DNA from: Clostridium sp. AWRP
GTDB lineage: Bacteria > Bacillota > Clostridia > Clostridiales > Clostridiaceae
Reading direction: 5' to 3'
DNA: 64,000 bases
NCBI RefSeq assembly: GCF_004006395.2
Contig: NZ_CP029758.2
Span: forward strand, 3,596,001-3,660,000
The translations under genes were made by a program, and so were the position numbers. This document shows, piece after piece, positions 16,549 to 24,232 of the stretch; positions within the stretch are counted from its first letter, which is position 1; the number at the start of each line of letters is the position of its first letter. Under the pieces are notes generated by a model. That model saw only the letters and a program-made list of their open reading frames with translations. It ran no database searches and was not told the origin of the DNA.

Positions 16549-17853
16549 CTAGTTTGGGAGTCTATATTTATCAGTATTTATTTCTTGCTTAGAAATTTGT
16601 TTTCCATCCTTATAAGTAACTTTGTAAGCTTTTACCGTTAGTACTGTTTTATTATCTTCCCTCGCTGTTTTAACGCTATTTACAAGATTATAGGTTTTTT
16701 CAGTTAGTTTGGAATTAGAATATATATTAAATGTTAAACTTCCATCCTTTGCTGAACATTCTATATATATTGGATAATTCAATGTATTTTTAAATTTATA
16801 ATCTATATTTCCATAATCTACTGTAGCATCCATTCCAAGACCAACATAGCTAACAGGTAGATTATGGTGGTCCCTCTCTATAGGTATTATACCTGCTCTT
16901 ACTATAGCATTATGAAGAGTACTTGATACCTGACATACTCCTCCCCCAAAGCCAGATTCTAATTTATCACCTACAATAACTCCAGCGGCTTGATATCCTC
17001 TTTTTTCTGTTCTTTCTCCTACTATATTATTAAAACTAAAGATTTGATTAGGCATTATTGTAATTCCATCTAAACTCTTTACTGCCACATTAATATTATT
17101 AGCTCTACTATCTGTGGATGATGAAAAATCAGTTGTAAAACTAGATATTTTTGTATCTATCTTTTTTAAATCTGATTTTTTCATTACAGGCTGAATTTTT
17201 TTCATTTTAACATTAACTATTACATCTTTAGTATCTCTACTATTAATTTCAGTTTCCATGTCTTTAATAAGCTTGTCCTTATCAATCTCTTGCCCCTGCT
17301 TTTCAGAAGTAATTTCAAATTTATCATTTTTATCTTTAGTTACTTTGGCATCTATTGGTTTTATATCAAAATCATTCTCAATTTTTGATATAATTTTTTC
17401 AACTTCGTTTTTATTATAACTATACTTTAAACTAAACCGTTTTTCTTTTGCACTTCTTATAATTTTATATTTATCGTAAATATCACCCTTTTTACCATAT
17501 TTAAAAGCATCTTTTACAGTATCCTTTATGTTATAATTCATATTCAGCTTTGAATAGTTTATTGTATACACTTTACTTTCAGCTTTAATCAATATATTTT
17601 TTTTCAATGCTTTATTTACATATTTGTGCTTTAAAGTATCTACAGCCTCTTTTTCAGTTTCCCCACTTAAATTTATGCCATCTACTTTAACTCCAGGATA
17701 TATACGCTCATTATACCTATTAACTACAAAATGTACTAGGAATAGATGTAAAACACAAATTGATAAGATCATTATGCATAGTGACCTTATCATTTTCCTT
17801 TTGTTAATTCTAAATTTTATTGTTTTTTTCCTATTTTCTGTAATTTTTACCAT
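16549..17853 (-). CDS. VanW family protein, membrane-anchored
   Basis: A 434-residue extracytoplasmic protein with one N-terminal membrane segment (about 20-46) after a basic start. A putative peptidoglycan-binding PGB_4-type domain covers about 50-210 (GVKVDGINLSGETEKEA at its start). A VanW domain follows at about 235-400, recognisable from FSFNNIVGERTEKRGYQ, GFGGGVCQVSSTLHNA and GMDATVDYG. VanW proteins are common in clostridia, with unproven roles in cell wall biology; the name from vancomycin clusters does not imply resistance. The gene stands alone, ATG behind AGGAGG. Confidence 0.9.
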   Translation of the reverse strand: MVKITENRKKTIKFRINKRKMIRSLCIMILSICVLHLFLVHFVVNRYNERIYPGVKVDGINLSGETEKEAVDTLKHKYVNKALKKNILIKAESKVYTINYSKLNMNYNIKDTVKDAFKYGKKGDIYDKYKIIRSAKEKRFSLKYSYNKNEVEKIISKIENDFDIKPIDAKVTKDKNDKFEITSEKQGQEIDKDKLIKDMETEINSRDTKDVIVNVKMKKIQPVMKKSDLKKIDTKISSFTTDFSSSTDSRANNINVAVKSLDGITIMPNQIFSFNNIVGERTEKRGYQAAGVIVGDKLESGFGGGVCQVSSTLHNAIVRAGIIPIERDHHNLPVSYVGLGMDATVDYGNIDYKFKNTLNYPIYIECSAKDGSLTFNIYSNSKLTEKTYNLVNSVKTAREDNKTVLTVKAYKVTYKDGKQISKQEINTDKYRLPN

Positions 17854-18114
17854 TTGCTATTACAAATCCTCCTATAAATCAAAACTCTATTAATATGGAT
17901 TAATTTTATAAATAAATACACGAAACTTCACCTAAATTAGATAATTATGTTATTTTATACTATATATAATACACCTATTCTGAAACCTTTGCTATGAATT
18001 TTATCATATATTCATACCTTCCCAATTCTTATTGGATTTTAAATGACAAAAATGCAAATTCTAATATATAATTAATATAACAATATTTGTTCATTTTGAA
18101 AGGAGTTAATATAA

Positions 18115-18840
18115 ATGAAATACATTCTTGACGTACATACCCACACTATAGTTAGTGGCCATGCTTATTCTACTTTATTAGAAAATGCCAAATATGCTAG
18201 TGAAATAGGACTAGAGCTTTTAGGTTCAACAGAACATGGACCTTCTATGCCTGGTGCTCCTCATAAATGGTATTTTGAAAATCTTAAGGTACTTCCAAGA
18301 AAACTTTTTGGTGTAACTATGCTTTATGGATGTGAAGCAAATATCATAGATTATGACGGAAATCTTGATTTATCAACAGATCTTCAGGAAAAATTAGATA
18401 TAATCATAGCAAGCATCCACGAGCCTATAATGGAGGCAAATAAAAATCCAGACTTAAATACCTCCACTCTATTAAAAGTTATGGATAATCCTAATGTACA
18501 TATTTTAGGCCATCCCGGTAATCCAAAGTTTCCAATTCATGCAGAAGAAGTAGTTAAAAAGGCCAAAGAAAAAAATATACTTATTGAAATAAACAATAGT
18601 TCCTTTGTAAGTTCAAGAAAAGGCAGTGAAAAGAATTGTACCAAAATAGCAAGTTTATGTAAGGAATACGGAGTAAAAATAATATTGAATAGTGATTCCC
18701 ATTTTGCTTACCGCATCGGCGGCTTCGAAACTGCAATAGAAATGTTAAAACAAATAGATATGCCCGAGGAACTAATTATAAACAGGAGTAAAGAAGATTT
18801 TCTCAGTTTCTTAAAAAGTAAAGGAAAAAACATTCAATAA
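18115..18840 (+). CDS. PHP-domain phosphatase, YcdX type
   Basis: A 241-residue PHP-superfamily hydrolase. Metal-binding motifs are in the expected order: DVHTHT (residues 5-10), H16, STEHGP near 39, the Glu of CEAN near 74, SIHEP near 101, GHPGNPK near 128 and NSDSHF near 192. This is the three-metal site of YcdX-like phosphoesterases. The length matches the YcdX/PHP phosphatase group rather than histidinol phosphatase or PolX. The substrate is unknown. ATG follows AAAGGAG by 9 bases, and a strong terminator follows the gene. Confidence 0.9.
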   Translation: MKYILDVHTHTIVSGHAYSTLLENAKYASEIGLELLGSTEHGPSMPGAPHKWYFENLKVLPRKLFGVTMLYGCEANIIDYDGNLDLSTDLQEKLDIIIASIHEPIMEANKNPDLNTSTLLKVMDNPNVHILGHPGNPKFPIHAEEVVKKAKEKNILIEINNSSFVSSRKGSEKNCTKIASLCKEYGVKIILNSDSHFAYRIGGFETAIEMLKQIDMPEELIINRSKEDFLSFLKSKGKNIQ

Positions 18841-18846
18841 AATATT

Positions 18847-18896
18847 AAAAAGGTGATAGCCTGAAAAGTTCAACTTTCCAGACTATCACCTTTTTA
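18847..18896 (+). terminator. terminator after PHP phosphatase
   Basis: AAAAAGGTGATAG pairs with CTATCACCTTTTT around an inner small stem; the T run forms the right arm. It lies 7 bases past the stop. Confidence 0.85.
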
Positions 18897-18899
18897 TCC

Positions 18900-18949
18900 G
18901 AGTTTCAGATGGAGAAAAAACTCCACTTGAAACCAAGAACTATGTTTAT
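18900..18949 (-). repeat. hairpin repeat R5 (left-end fragment)
   Basis: On the minus strand it begins ATAAACATAGTTCTTGG immediately against the TAG stop of the glycosyltransferase gene. The hairpin GTTTCAAGTGGAG / CTCCATCTGAAAC follows, then the copy ends. It is the first ~50 bases of the R family only. Confidence 0.6.
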
Positions 18950-19969
18950 CTAATTAAATTTATATTTTTTATTGGTTAAGCGATAGCCATATTCAACTAT
19001 TTTTTTTCCAAAATTGCCATGAGCATTAGATATTATACCAAATAAGCAGTATCTCATATCTGAATAAAGATTTTTATTTACACTCTTTAAATAGGACCAC
19101 AAATCAGTTTTCTTTTTAAAGTTTTCCTCACTTCCCGAAATTATAAGGAGCACTGAAGAAATTGTCATCATCATAGAAAGATAGTTTCTCATGTACTTGT
19201 CCAAACGTTTATTAGGTATTTTATCAAATTTACAGTAAAAGTCTATCATACGTTTATTCACATAAAGCTGTTGGTCTATCCTTTTTATCATGATTTTTTC
19301 ATTTACAGATTGATCTTCCCTGCCAATAAAATATCTATATAAGTTGATATCCATGTAGTAGATTGTCTGCACATATGGAAGAGGCTCATAAACAAATAAG
19401 TTATCCACATAAAAAGTATGCTTTGGAAGCTCAAGTCCACATTCACACAAAAGAGATTTCCGATATATAACAGAATGCATGAGAATATACTGTGATATCT
19501 TAAATTTACCCACATCATCCCATCCAAATATATGATTCTCAGGCATCACATTTTTATAGTTAACTACATGGCTGGTATTATCTTTAGAATGCTCATAAAC
19601 ATAATTACATATCATCATGTCTAGTATTTTTCCATCTTTGTAAAGTCCTTTCAGCACATCTATAACTTTCAACATTCCAGGTACATCAAGCCAATCATCA
19701 GAATCTACCACTTTAAAGTATATACCCGAGGCATTCTTAATGCCCGTATTTACAGCCTCACCATGACCTCCATTTTCTTGATGTACAACCTTTATAATAT
19801 TAGGATATTTTGCTGCATAATCATCTGCTATTTCTGCAGTATTATCAGAAGAACCATCGTCAACAATTACTATTTCTACATCCTCGCCACCTGGAAGGAG
19901 AGTTTCTACACAATGTCCCATATAATCTGCTGAATTATAGCACGGAACTGTAAATGTTATTATCTTCAT
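18950..19969 (-). CDS. family 2 glycosyltransferase
   Basis: A 339-residue GT-A fold glycosyltransferase. It shows TVPCYNSADYM at the N-terminus, IVIVDDGSSDNT near 36, the nucleotide-sugar Asp pair in KVVDSDDWLDVPGM near 85, and no membrane segments. I start it at ATG 19969 (AAGAAAGGA site upstream); it then overlaps the end of glf by 35 bases. The longer frame to 20005 lacks a site. Coupling to glf suggests it transfers galactofuranose, probably to a cell-surface polymer or glycolipid. Known GlfT enzymes are also GT2, but the acceptor is unknown. Confidence 0.88.
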   Translation of the reverse strand: MKIITFTVPCYNSADYMGHCVETLLPGGEDVEIVIVDDGSSDNTAEIADDYAAKYPNIIKVVHQENGGHGEAVNTGIKNASGIYFKVVDSDDWLDVPGMLKVIDVLKGLYKDGKILDMMICNYVYEHSKDNTSHVVNYKNVMPENHIFGWDDVGKFKISQYILMHSVIYRKSLLCECGLELPKHTFYVDNLFVYEPLPYVQTIYYMDINLYRYFIGREDQSVNEKIMIKRIDQQLYVNKRMIDFYCKFDKIPNKRLDKYMRNYLSMMMTISSVLLIISGSEENFKKKTDLWSYLKSVNKNLYSDMRYCLFGIISNAHGNFGKKIVEYGYRLTNKKYKFN

Positions 19970-21146
19970 CAATATTATTTCCTTTCTTGCTACAGATAAT
20001 TTCATCTGCCAAAATTAGTGCCCTCTCAATTATTGCATCCATATTATAGTATTTATATTCTGCAAGCCTACCCAGTAAATAGAAATTATGCAATCTATTA
20101 GTAAGCTGTTTGTATTTTTCATAAAGCTTAAAGTTGTCCGAACTAATTATAGGATAGTAAGGTGTTTCACCTTCAGAAGCTGTATATGACTTTGGATATT
20201 CCTTCATTATAGTAGTCTTATTATAAATATTCTGACCTGTTAAATGCTTGAATTCCGTAATTCGTGTAAAATCCTTATCTACCGTATAATTTATAGTTCC
20301 TTTTGACTGATACCATGTTACATTATGTGTTTCAAACAAAAAATCTACAGTCCTATAGGGAAGACACCCAAACTGGCAGTCAAAAAATTGATCTAAAGCA
20401 CCAGTATATATCACTATACCTTTAAACGGTCTATCCTCAAAAAATATATCATCTTCTATAATTTTCAATAACGCATTTGCATCAGTATCAAGACACAAAC
20501 TTACATTAGGATGATCCAATAATTTATTGAAAAGAGAAGTATACCCATTAGCTGGTATTCCCTGATATGTATCTTGAAAATAACGATTATCACGTGAAAT
20601 TAGTATTGGGACTCTAGCTATAACAGACGGATCTATTTCTTCTGGAGTAACGCCCCACTGTTTTTGAGTATAATTGAGAAACACATTATTATAAACAAAA
20701 TCAGCAAGTTCCTGAAATTCACTATCCTTATTATTCCGCAGTTCTGCAATGGTTAATCGCTGGCCCATACCATAAGTAGAAACAAGCTTCTGTTCTAATC
20801 TATCTGCTTTTTTCAAATCGAAGGCCATATAAAGAGAATTTAAATTAAATGGGACAGGCATCAATTTCCCATATATATTTGCCAAAACTTCATGAGAATA
20901 ATCTCTCCACTTTGTAAATCGAGAGATATAGTCAAATACACGCTTGTTATAAGTGTGAAATATATGAGGGCCATATTTATGTACTAGTATACCATCCTCA
21001 TTTAAACAATCATAAGTAGTACCTGCAATATGGCTGCGTTTTTCCATAATTAATACCTTTTTACCTGCCCGCTCTGCTAATTCCCTAGATATCACCGCTC
21101 CTGCAAGTCCACAGCCTATTACTAGGCAATCATATGTTTTATTCAT
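19935..21146 (-). CDS. glf: UDP-galactopyranose mutase
   Basis: A 403-residue flavoenzyme that interconverts UDP-galactopyranose and UDP-galactofuranose in the cytoplasm. The FAD-binding motif GCGLAGAVISRELAE begins at residue 11. HKYGPHIFHTYN near 55, the YTQKQWGV motif near 157 and the Arg of RITEFKHLTGQ near 283 are diagnostic. YYPI near 323 and GRLAEYKYYNMD near 363 complete the active site. The C-terminus is slightly longer than usual because it runs into the glycosyltransferase gene. ATG 21146 follows GGAGG. The pair makes and uses galactofuranose. Confidence 0.95.
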   Translation of the reverse strand: MNKTYDCLVIGCGLAGAVISRELAERAGKKVLIMEKRSHIAGTTYDCLNEDGILVHKYGPHIFHTYNKRVFDYISRFTKWRDYSHEVLANIYGKLMPVPFNLNSLYMAFDLKKADRLEQKLVSTYGMGQRLTIAELRNNKDSEFQELADFVYNNVFLNYTQKQWGVTPEEIDPSVIARVPILISRDNRYFQDTYQGIPANGYTSLFNKLLDHPNVSLCLDTDANALLKIIEDDIFFEDRPFKGIVIYTGALDQFFDCQFGCLPYRTVDFLFETHNVTWYQSKGTINYTVDKDFTRITEFKHLTGQNIYNKTTIMKEYPKSYTASEGETPYYPIISSDNFKLYEKYKQLTNRLHNFYLLGRLAEYKYYNMDAIIERALILADEIICSKKGNNIDEDNNIYSSVL

Positions 21147-21260
21147 TTGTTGATATTTCCTCCATTCATTATGTATTGTGTCTTATGTAAAAAAATTATA
21201 TACTTCATCTTGAAATAATCACTATTATACAAAATTAGTCTTACTTATTTTTTATTTTTA

Positions 21261-21398
21261 TCTGATGGCTACCTACTGTAACACTCCCACGCACTCTGCG
21301 CAAGCCACTATGGCCAAATCAAAGATTTGGGATATCTGCTTGCACACAGCGAAAGCGACTATCACCAAATCAAAGATTTGGGATATCTGCTTTTCCCA
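21261..21398 (-). repeat. hairpin repeat R4 with tandem palindromes
   Basis: Two direct copies of a 28-bp unit with a CCAAATC-AAA-GATTTGG hairpin lie at 21314-21341 and 21365-21392. The minus-strand end GTGGGAGTGTTAC...GTAGCCATCAGA matches the right half of R2 (54178-54256), which holds one unit. The left-end motif of the family is missing here. The rest of the 885-bp gap 21147-22031 holds only the 6S RNA and a terminator. Confidence 0.6.
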
Positions 21399-21519
21399 CT
21401 AAGTAAGATTCATTGATAAGTACTCTTATAAATTAATAGTACACATACCTTTTATTCATAGCAAGACTCTAATACAATATTTATTTGTTTTTAAAAAAAT
21501 GTTTACTTTTAATTGCAAC

Positions 21520-21723
21520 AAAAAGAGAGATATAAATACCTCTCTTCACTTATCTAATGTTTATCCGAAATACCGCCGCTTTTTTCTTGAAACCTATCAC
21601 ACTGATAGGTGGGTGCCCTCACAGATGTTTCTATCTCTTAAATGCCTTAAAGGTCTCACAGAAGGTACATATACGCATCAAAATATTGAACTCCCTTATA
21701 AATACTGTAGGATCAAGATAAGA
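21520..21723 (-). ncRNA. ssrS: probable 6S RNA
   Basis: No credible ORF covers this stretch. On the minus strand a closing stem CTTATCT...AGATAAG (21716-21722 with 21549-21555) and an adjacent ATCC/GGAT pair enclose a long rod-like RNA. Inside are GAGGGCACCCACCT and GCGGCGGTAT, patterns I associate with the 3' half of 6S RNAs. An intrinsic terminator (AGAGAGGTA / TACCTCTCT-type stem then TTTTT at 21520-21542) follows directly. 6S RNA binds the sigma-A holoenzyme and tunes transcription in stationary phase. The class assignment rests on remembered motifs and fold. Confidence 0.65.
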
Positions 21724-21986
21724 AGCTAATCGAATATTTCAGAAATTATTTTCTTTTAATGTGAAGAACGGAAGTTAAACCTGTAGTGATTACTCACACG
21801 TCCCTCAAACCTCACTTATTAGAAACTATCCTAAAATACTATAGATCAATATCTTTAATAAACTTAAAAACAAGCTTACTATCATTCCATATATGTATAT
21901 TATCACAATAAATTAAACATTTCAATTTAATTTTAATACTAGTTTAAATCTATTGAAGCATACCTTAGGTAAAACACTTAGAAAAT

Positions 21987-22024
21987 AAAAAGCAATCTCA
22001 ATTTTAAAATTGAGATTGCTTTTT
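21987..22024 (-). terminator. terminator after the coat-like genes
   Basis: Perfect 18-bp arms AAAAAGCAATCTCAATTT / AAATTGAGATTGCTTTTT lie 8 bases past the 86-residue coat protein stop. Confidence 0.9.
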
Positions 22025-22031
22025 ATTTTAA

Positions 22032-22292
22032 CTATCTTAATGAACTCATAATTTGATTAGATTCATTTTTTAATTGTTGTACATCCGATTCTGTAGCATC
22101 TTTTGTAGGATACCATCCCTTTTGTCTCATAGTATCAAAAATCTTGTATTGAATATCCTGGGCACTTTTAAAATTGTTTACTAAAGTGTTTCTCAAATTA
22201 GTACAAGAAGTTTCTGTTATTCCTGTACTATATGCTGAGATAACCTGTTTTTCACTAGCTAAAAGGTCATGCATAAGTTCTTGTTCATTCAT
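22032..22292 (-). CDS. spore coat protein, CotF-like
   Basis: An 86-residue helical protein matching the coat F domain pattern: an N-terminal MHDLLASEKQVISAYSTGITET helix, then a C-terminal FKSAQDIQYKIFDTMRQKGWYP segment with the characteristic aromatic-proline end. These small ferritin-like two-helix proteins are deposited in clostridial and bacillar spore coats. It is the second gene of a pair, 20 bases after the 68-residue partner, and ends at a strong terminator. Expression is probably sporulation-controlled, but I see no clear sigma-K or sigma-E promoter. Confidence 0.8.
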   Translation of the reverse strand: MNEQELMHDLLASEKQVISAYSTGITETSCTNLRNTLVNNFKSAQDIQYKIFDTMRQKGWYPTKDATESDVQQLKNESNQIMSSLR

Positions 22293-22312
22293 AATCTAAT
22301 TCCCCTTTCTTT

Positions 22313-22519
22313 TTATTGATGTGAATCTAAATAGGATTTTAAAGATGTAAAGTTTTGTTTGTGAACTTGTGCAGCTTCATTACACAAATTTTTTATTTGT
22401 GTATCACTGCATCTTCCTGAATACTCATTAAACTTTTTGTTCATCAGTGCTTCGTACTCAATTTGATCCTTCAATACCTTTAAGTTTCCAGTATCCAATT
22501 GTTTGTTGCCAATTGTCAT
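22313..22519 (-). CDS. small CotF-associated helical protein
   Basis: A 68-residue predicted all-helical protein (MTIGNKQLDTGNLKVLKDQ start). It resembles the short partner proteins that precede CotF-domain genes in clostridia. A CNEAAQVHKQNFTSLKSYL segment near residue 46 matches the second helix of the coat F/rubrerythrin-like fold. ATG 22519 follows GGGAGG. It is likely a spore coat component or its adaptor; the function is inferred from pairing. Confidence 0.65.
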   Translation of the reverse strand: MTIGNKQLDTGNLKVLKDQIEYEALMNKKFNEYSGRCSDTQIKNLCNEAAQVHKQNFTSLKSYLDSHQ

Positions 22520-22800
22520 AATCTCTACCTCCCTAATTTTTTTTACAAGTATATTATTACCTTATAAATCAAATTTATGTATATAAGATTCAAGATCGTT
22601 AAACATAAGCTCTTAGACATTTTCAAATAAATAACACTTTGCAAGAATTTGCGGATATATATCTACTGTGCATAAACACTCCAAGAATATTATGGAATGC
22701 TTAGAATTTGCTTTTATATGAAATCTTATTGATCCTATTTTTCCTATGTAATTCATGTAGGTAAAAATAGAGTTTAGTGACTTGGTAATTTAGGACATAA
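22520..22800. other. intergenic region without recognised gene
   Basis: An AT-rich gap between the coat-like pair and the tRNA terminator. It must hold the promoter of the coat pair. I see no ORF, RNA fold or repeat that I can support. Confidence 0.5.
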
Positions 22801-22827
22801 AAAAGAGAAGCAATCTGCTTCTCTTTT
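22801..22827 (-). terminator. terminator after tRNA-Leu
   Basis: 12-bp arms AAAAGAGAAGCA / TGCTTCTCTTTT with a 3-base loop, 11 bases beyond the tRNA 3' end, with T run on the minus strand. Confidence 0.85.
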
Positions 22828-22837
22828 GATTTCTGAT

Positions 22838-22924
22838 TGGTGCGAAGGATGAGATTTGAACTCACACAAGATTTCTCTTACTACCCCCTCAAAGTAGCGC
22901 GTCTGCCTATTCCGCCACCCTCGC
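22838..22924 (-). tRNA. tRNA-Leu(GAG)
   Basis: An 87-nt class II tRNA with encoded CCA. The acceptor stem GCGAGGG pairs with CCTTCGC (one G:T). The anticodon stem CTACT/GGTAG encloses TTGAGGG, giving anticodon GAG for CUC/CUU. A long variable arm and the GTTCAAATC T-arm are present. Confidence 0.95.
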
Positions 22925-22965
22925 ATTACAATAGTTATTATAATGATTTTTTATGAAACTGTCAA

Positions 22966-23565
22966 CTAAAATTTAAAATTATAAAAATTTACAATAATTG
23001 TAGAAGTATTTATCTGTAAATTTTTATATAAGTACCTATATACCCTGTAATTTACTTTTACACGTTTAATATATTTATCCGTTTCTTTAAAAGGTATATA
23101 TTGTATATTCTTTCCATCTTTAGAATGCTCTGAATCTTTCAACCACTTTTGTACGTTGCCCCTACCTCCATTATAAGCTGCCAAAATTAGATCCATATTG
23201 TTATTAAACTCTGATTTCAAATTATTCAAATACCAACATCCCATTCTTACATTAAACTCAGGATCATTTAACATGTTATCTTGAAAATTTGATACTCCCA
23301 TTTTATCTGCTGCCCATTCTGCAGTATCTGGAGTTATCTGCATAAGTCCTATAGCATTTTTGTTAGATCTTACATTTTCTTTAAAGTTACTTTCTGTCTT
23401 AATCACAGCCATTACAAAGTAGGGATCTAAATCATATTGTTTTGCATATTTTGCTATATAAGTTGAATACTTTAATGGATAACAATATCTTGCAATACTT
23501 TTTACACATAATACAGCTACCATTATTAGTATTATAACTATTGCTACTTTTTTTAGAAACCTCAA
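22966..23565 (-). CDS. membrane-anchored lytic transglycosylase (SLT domain)
   Basis: A 199-residue protein with an N-terminal membrane anchor (about 7-25) and a goose-lysozyme-like SLT domain. The catalytic Glu lies in IKTESNF near residue 57. GLMQITPDTAEW near 75 and AAYNGGRGNVQKW near 130 complete the family motifs. It cleaves peptidoglycan strands to anhydro-muropeptides outside the membrane. The start appears to be TTG; no good ribosome binding site is seen, so translation may be coupled to coaE, 19 bases upstream. This coaE neighbour order is common in clostridia. Confidence 0.88.
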   Translation of the reverse strand: MRFLKKVAIVIILIMVAVLCVKSIARYCYPLKYSTYIAKYAKQYDLDPYFVMAVIKTESNFKENVRSNKNAIGLMQITPDTAEWAADKMGVSNFQDNMLNDPEFNVRMGCWYLNNLKSEFNNNMDLILAAYNGGRGNVQKWLKDSEHSKDGKNIQYIPFKETDKYIKRVKVNYRVYRYLYKNLQINTSTIIVNFYNFKF

Positions 23566-23584
23566 TTTTTTTGTGTCTTAAAAA

Positions 23585-24208
23585 CTATATTTTAGGACAC
23601 TTCACCCCCCCATATTTTCTGCTTATTCTTATAAATATATCCTTTAATTGTGTTTTAGTTTCATCTAAGGTATTAGAATTATCTAATACAAAGTCCGCAT
23701 ACTTTTTCTTTTCTTCCAAAAGCATCTGAGAGTTTATTCTGCTAAGCACTTGACCTTCAGTTAATTTATCTCTACTTTTCACTCTGCTTATCTGTACTCC
23801 TTTATTTACCCAAACTAATAGCATTTCATCTAAATAATTACAAAATCCATTTTCTATGAGGGTAGCTCCATCTATAACACAAATTTTTTCACATTTTTGT
23901 TCTAATTCTTCTACTTTTTTTAATATTTCCTTTTTAATGAAAGGCATTATAATACTTTCATATTTAGCTCTTTCTCCTTGATTAGAAAATATATAATCTC
24001 CAAATTCTTTTCTTTTAAGTTTACCTGAAAGATTAATAAATCTTTCTCCAAAGCCATATTTGATTTTTTCAATTATTACAGGATATTTTTCAATTACTTC
24101 CCTAGCTATAACATCTGCATCTACTATACTTATACCGTGCTCTCTCAGTATATTAGAAACAGTACTTTTTCCGCTTCCTATACCTCCAGTAAGCCCTATT
24201 TTAATCAC
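23585..24208 (-). CDS. coaE: dephospho-CoA kinase
   Basis: A 207-residue P-loop kinase that phosphorylates dephospho-CoA at the 3' hydroxyl, the last step of CoA synthesis. Walker A GLTGGIGSGKST is at residues 5-16, DADVIAREV near 32, and a lid segment with VKSRDKLTEGQVLSRI near 145. The length is typical. The start is GTG after GGGGAAG. It lies 24 bases downstream of polA, an arrangement widely seen in Firmicutes. Confidence 0.95.
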   Translation of the reverse strand: MIKIGLTGGIGSGKSTVSNILREHGISIVDADVIAREVIEKYPVIIEKIKYGFGERFINLSGKLKRKEFGDYIFSNQGERAKYESIIMPFIKKEILKKVEELEQKCEKICVIDGATLIENGFCNYLDEMLLVWVNKGVQISRVKSRDKLTEGQVLSRINSQMLLEEKKKYADFVLDNSNTLDETKTQLKDIFIRISRKYGGVKCPKI

Positions 24209-24232
24209 AGTTTTCTTCCCCTTTATACTAAT

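Noticed and set aside
16549..17853. Vancomycin resistance determinant
   Set aside because: VanW proteins are common in clostridia without resistance clusters, and no vanA/B/H/X-type genes are nearby.
21300..21400. CRISPR array at the repeated 28-bp units
   Set aside because: Only two units, internally palindromic with unequal context, shared with a dispersed repeat; no cas genes in the window.
21499..21729. 76-codon plus-strand ORF
   Set aside because: It lies antisense to the RNA-like structure called 6S RNA, has no ribosome binding site and no protein-like pattern.
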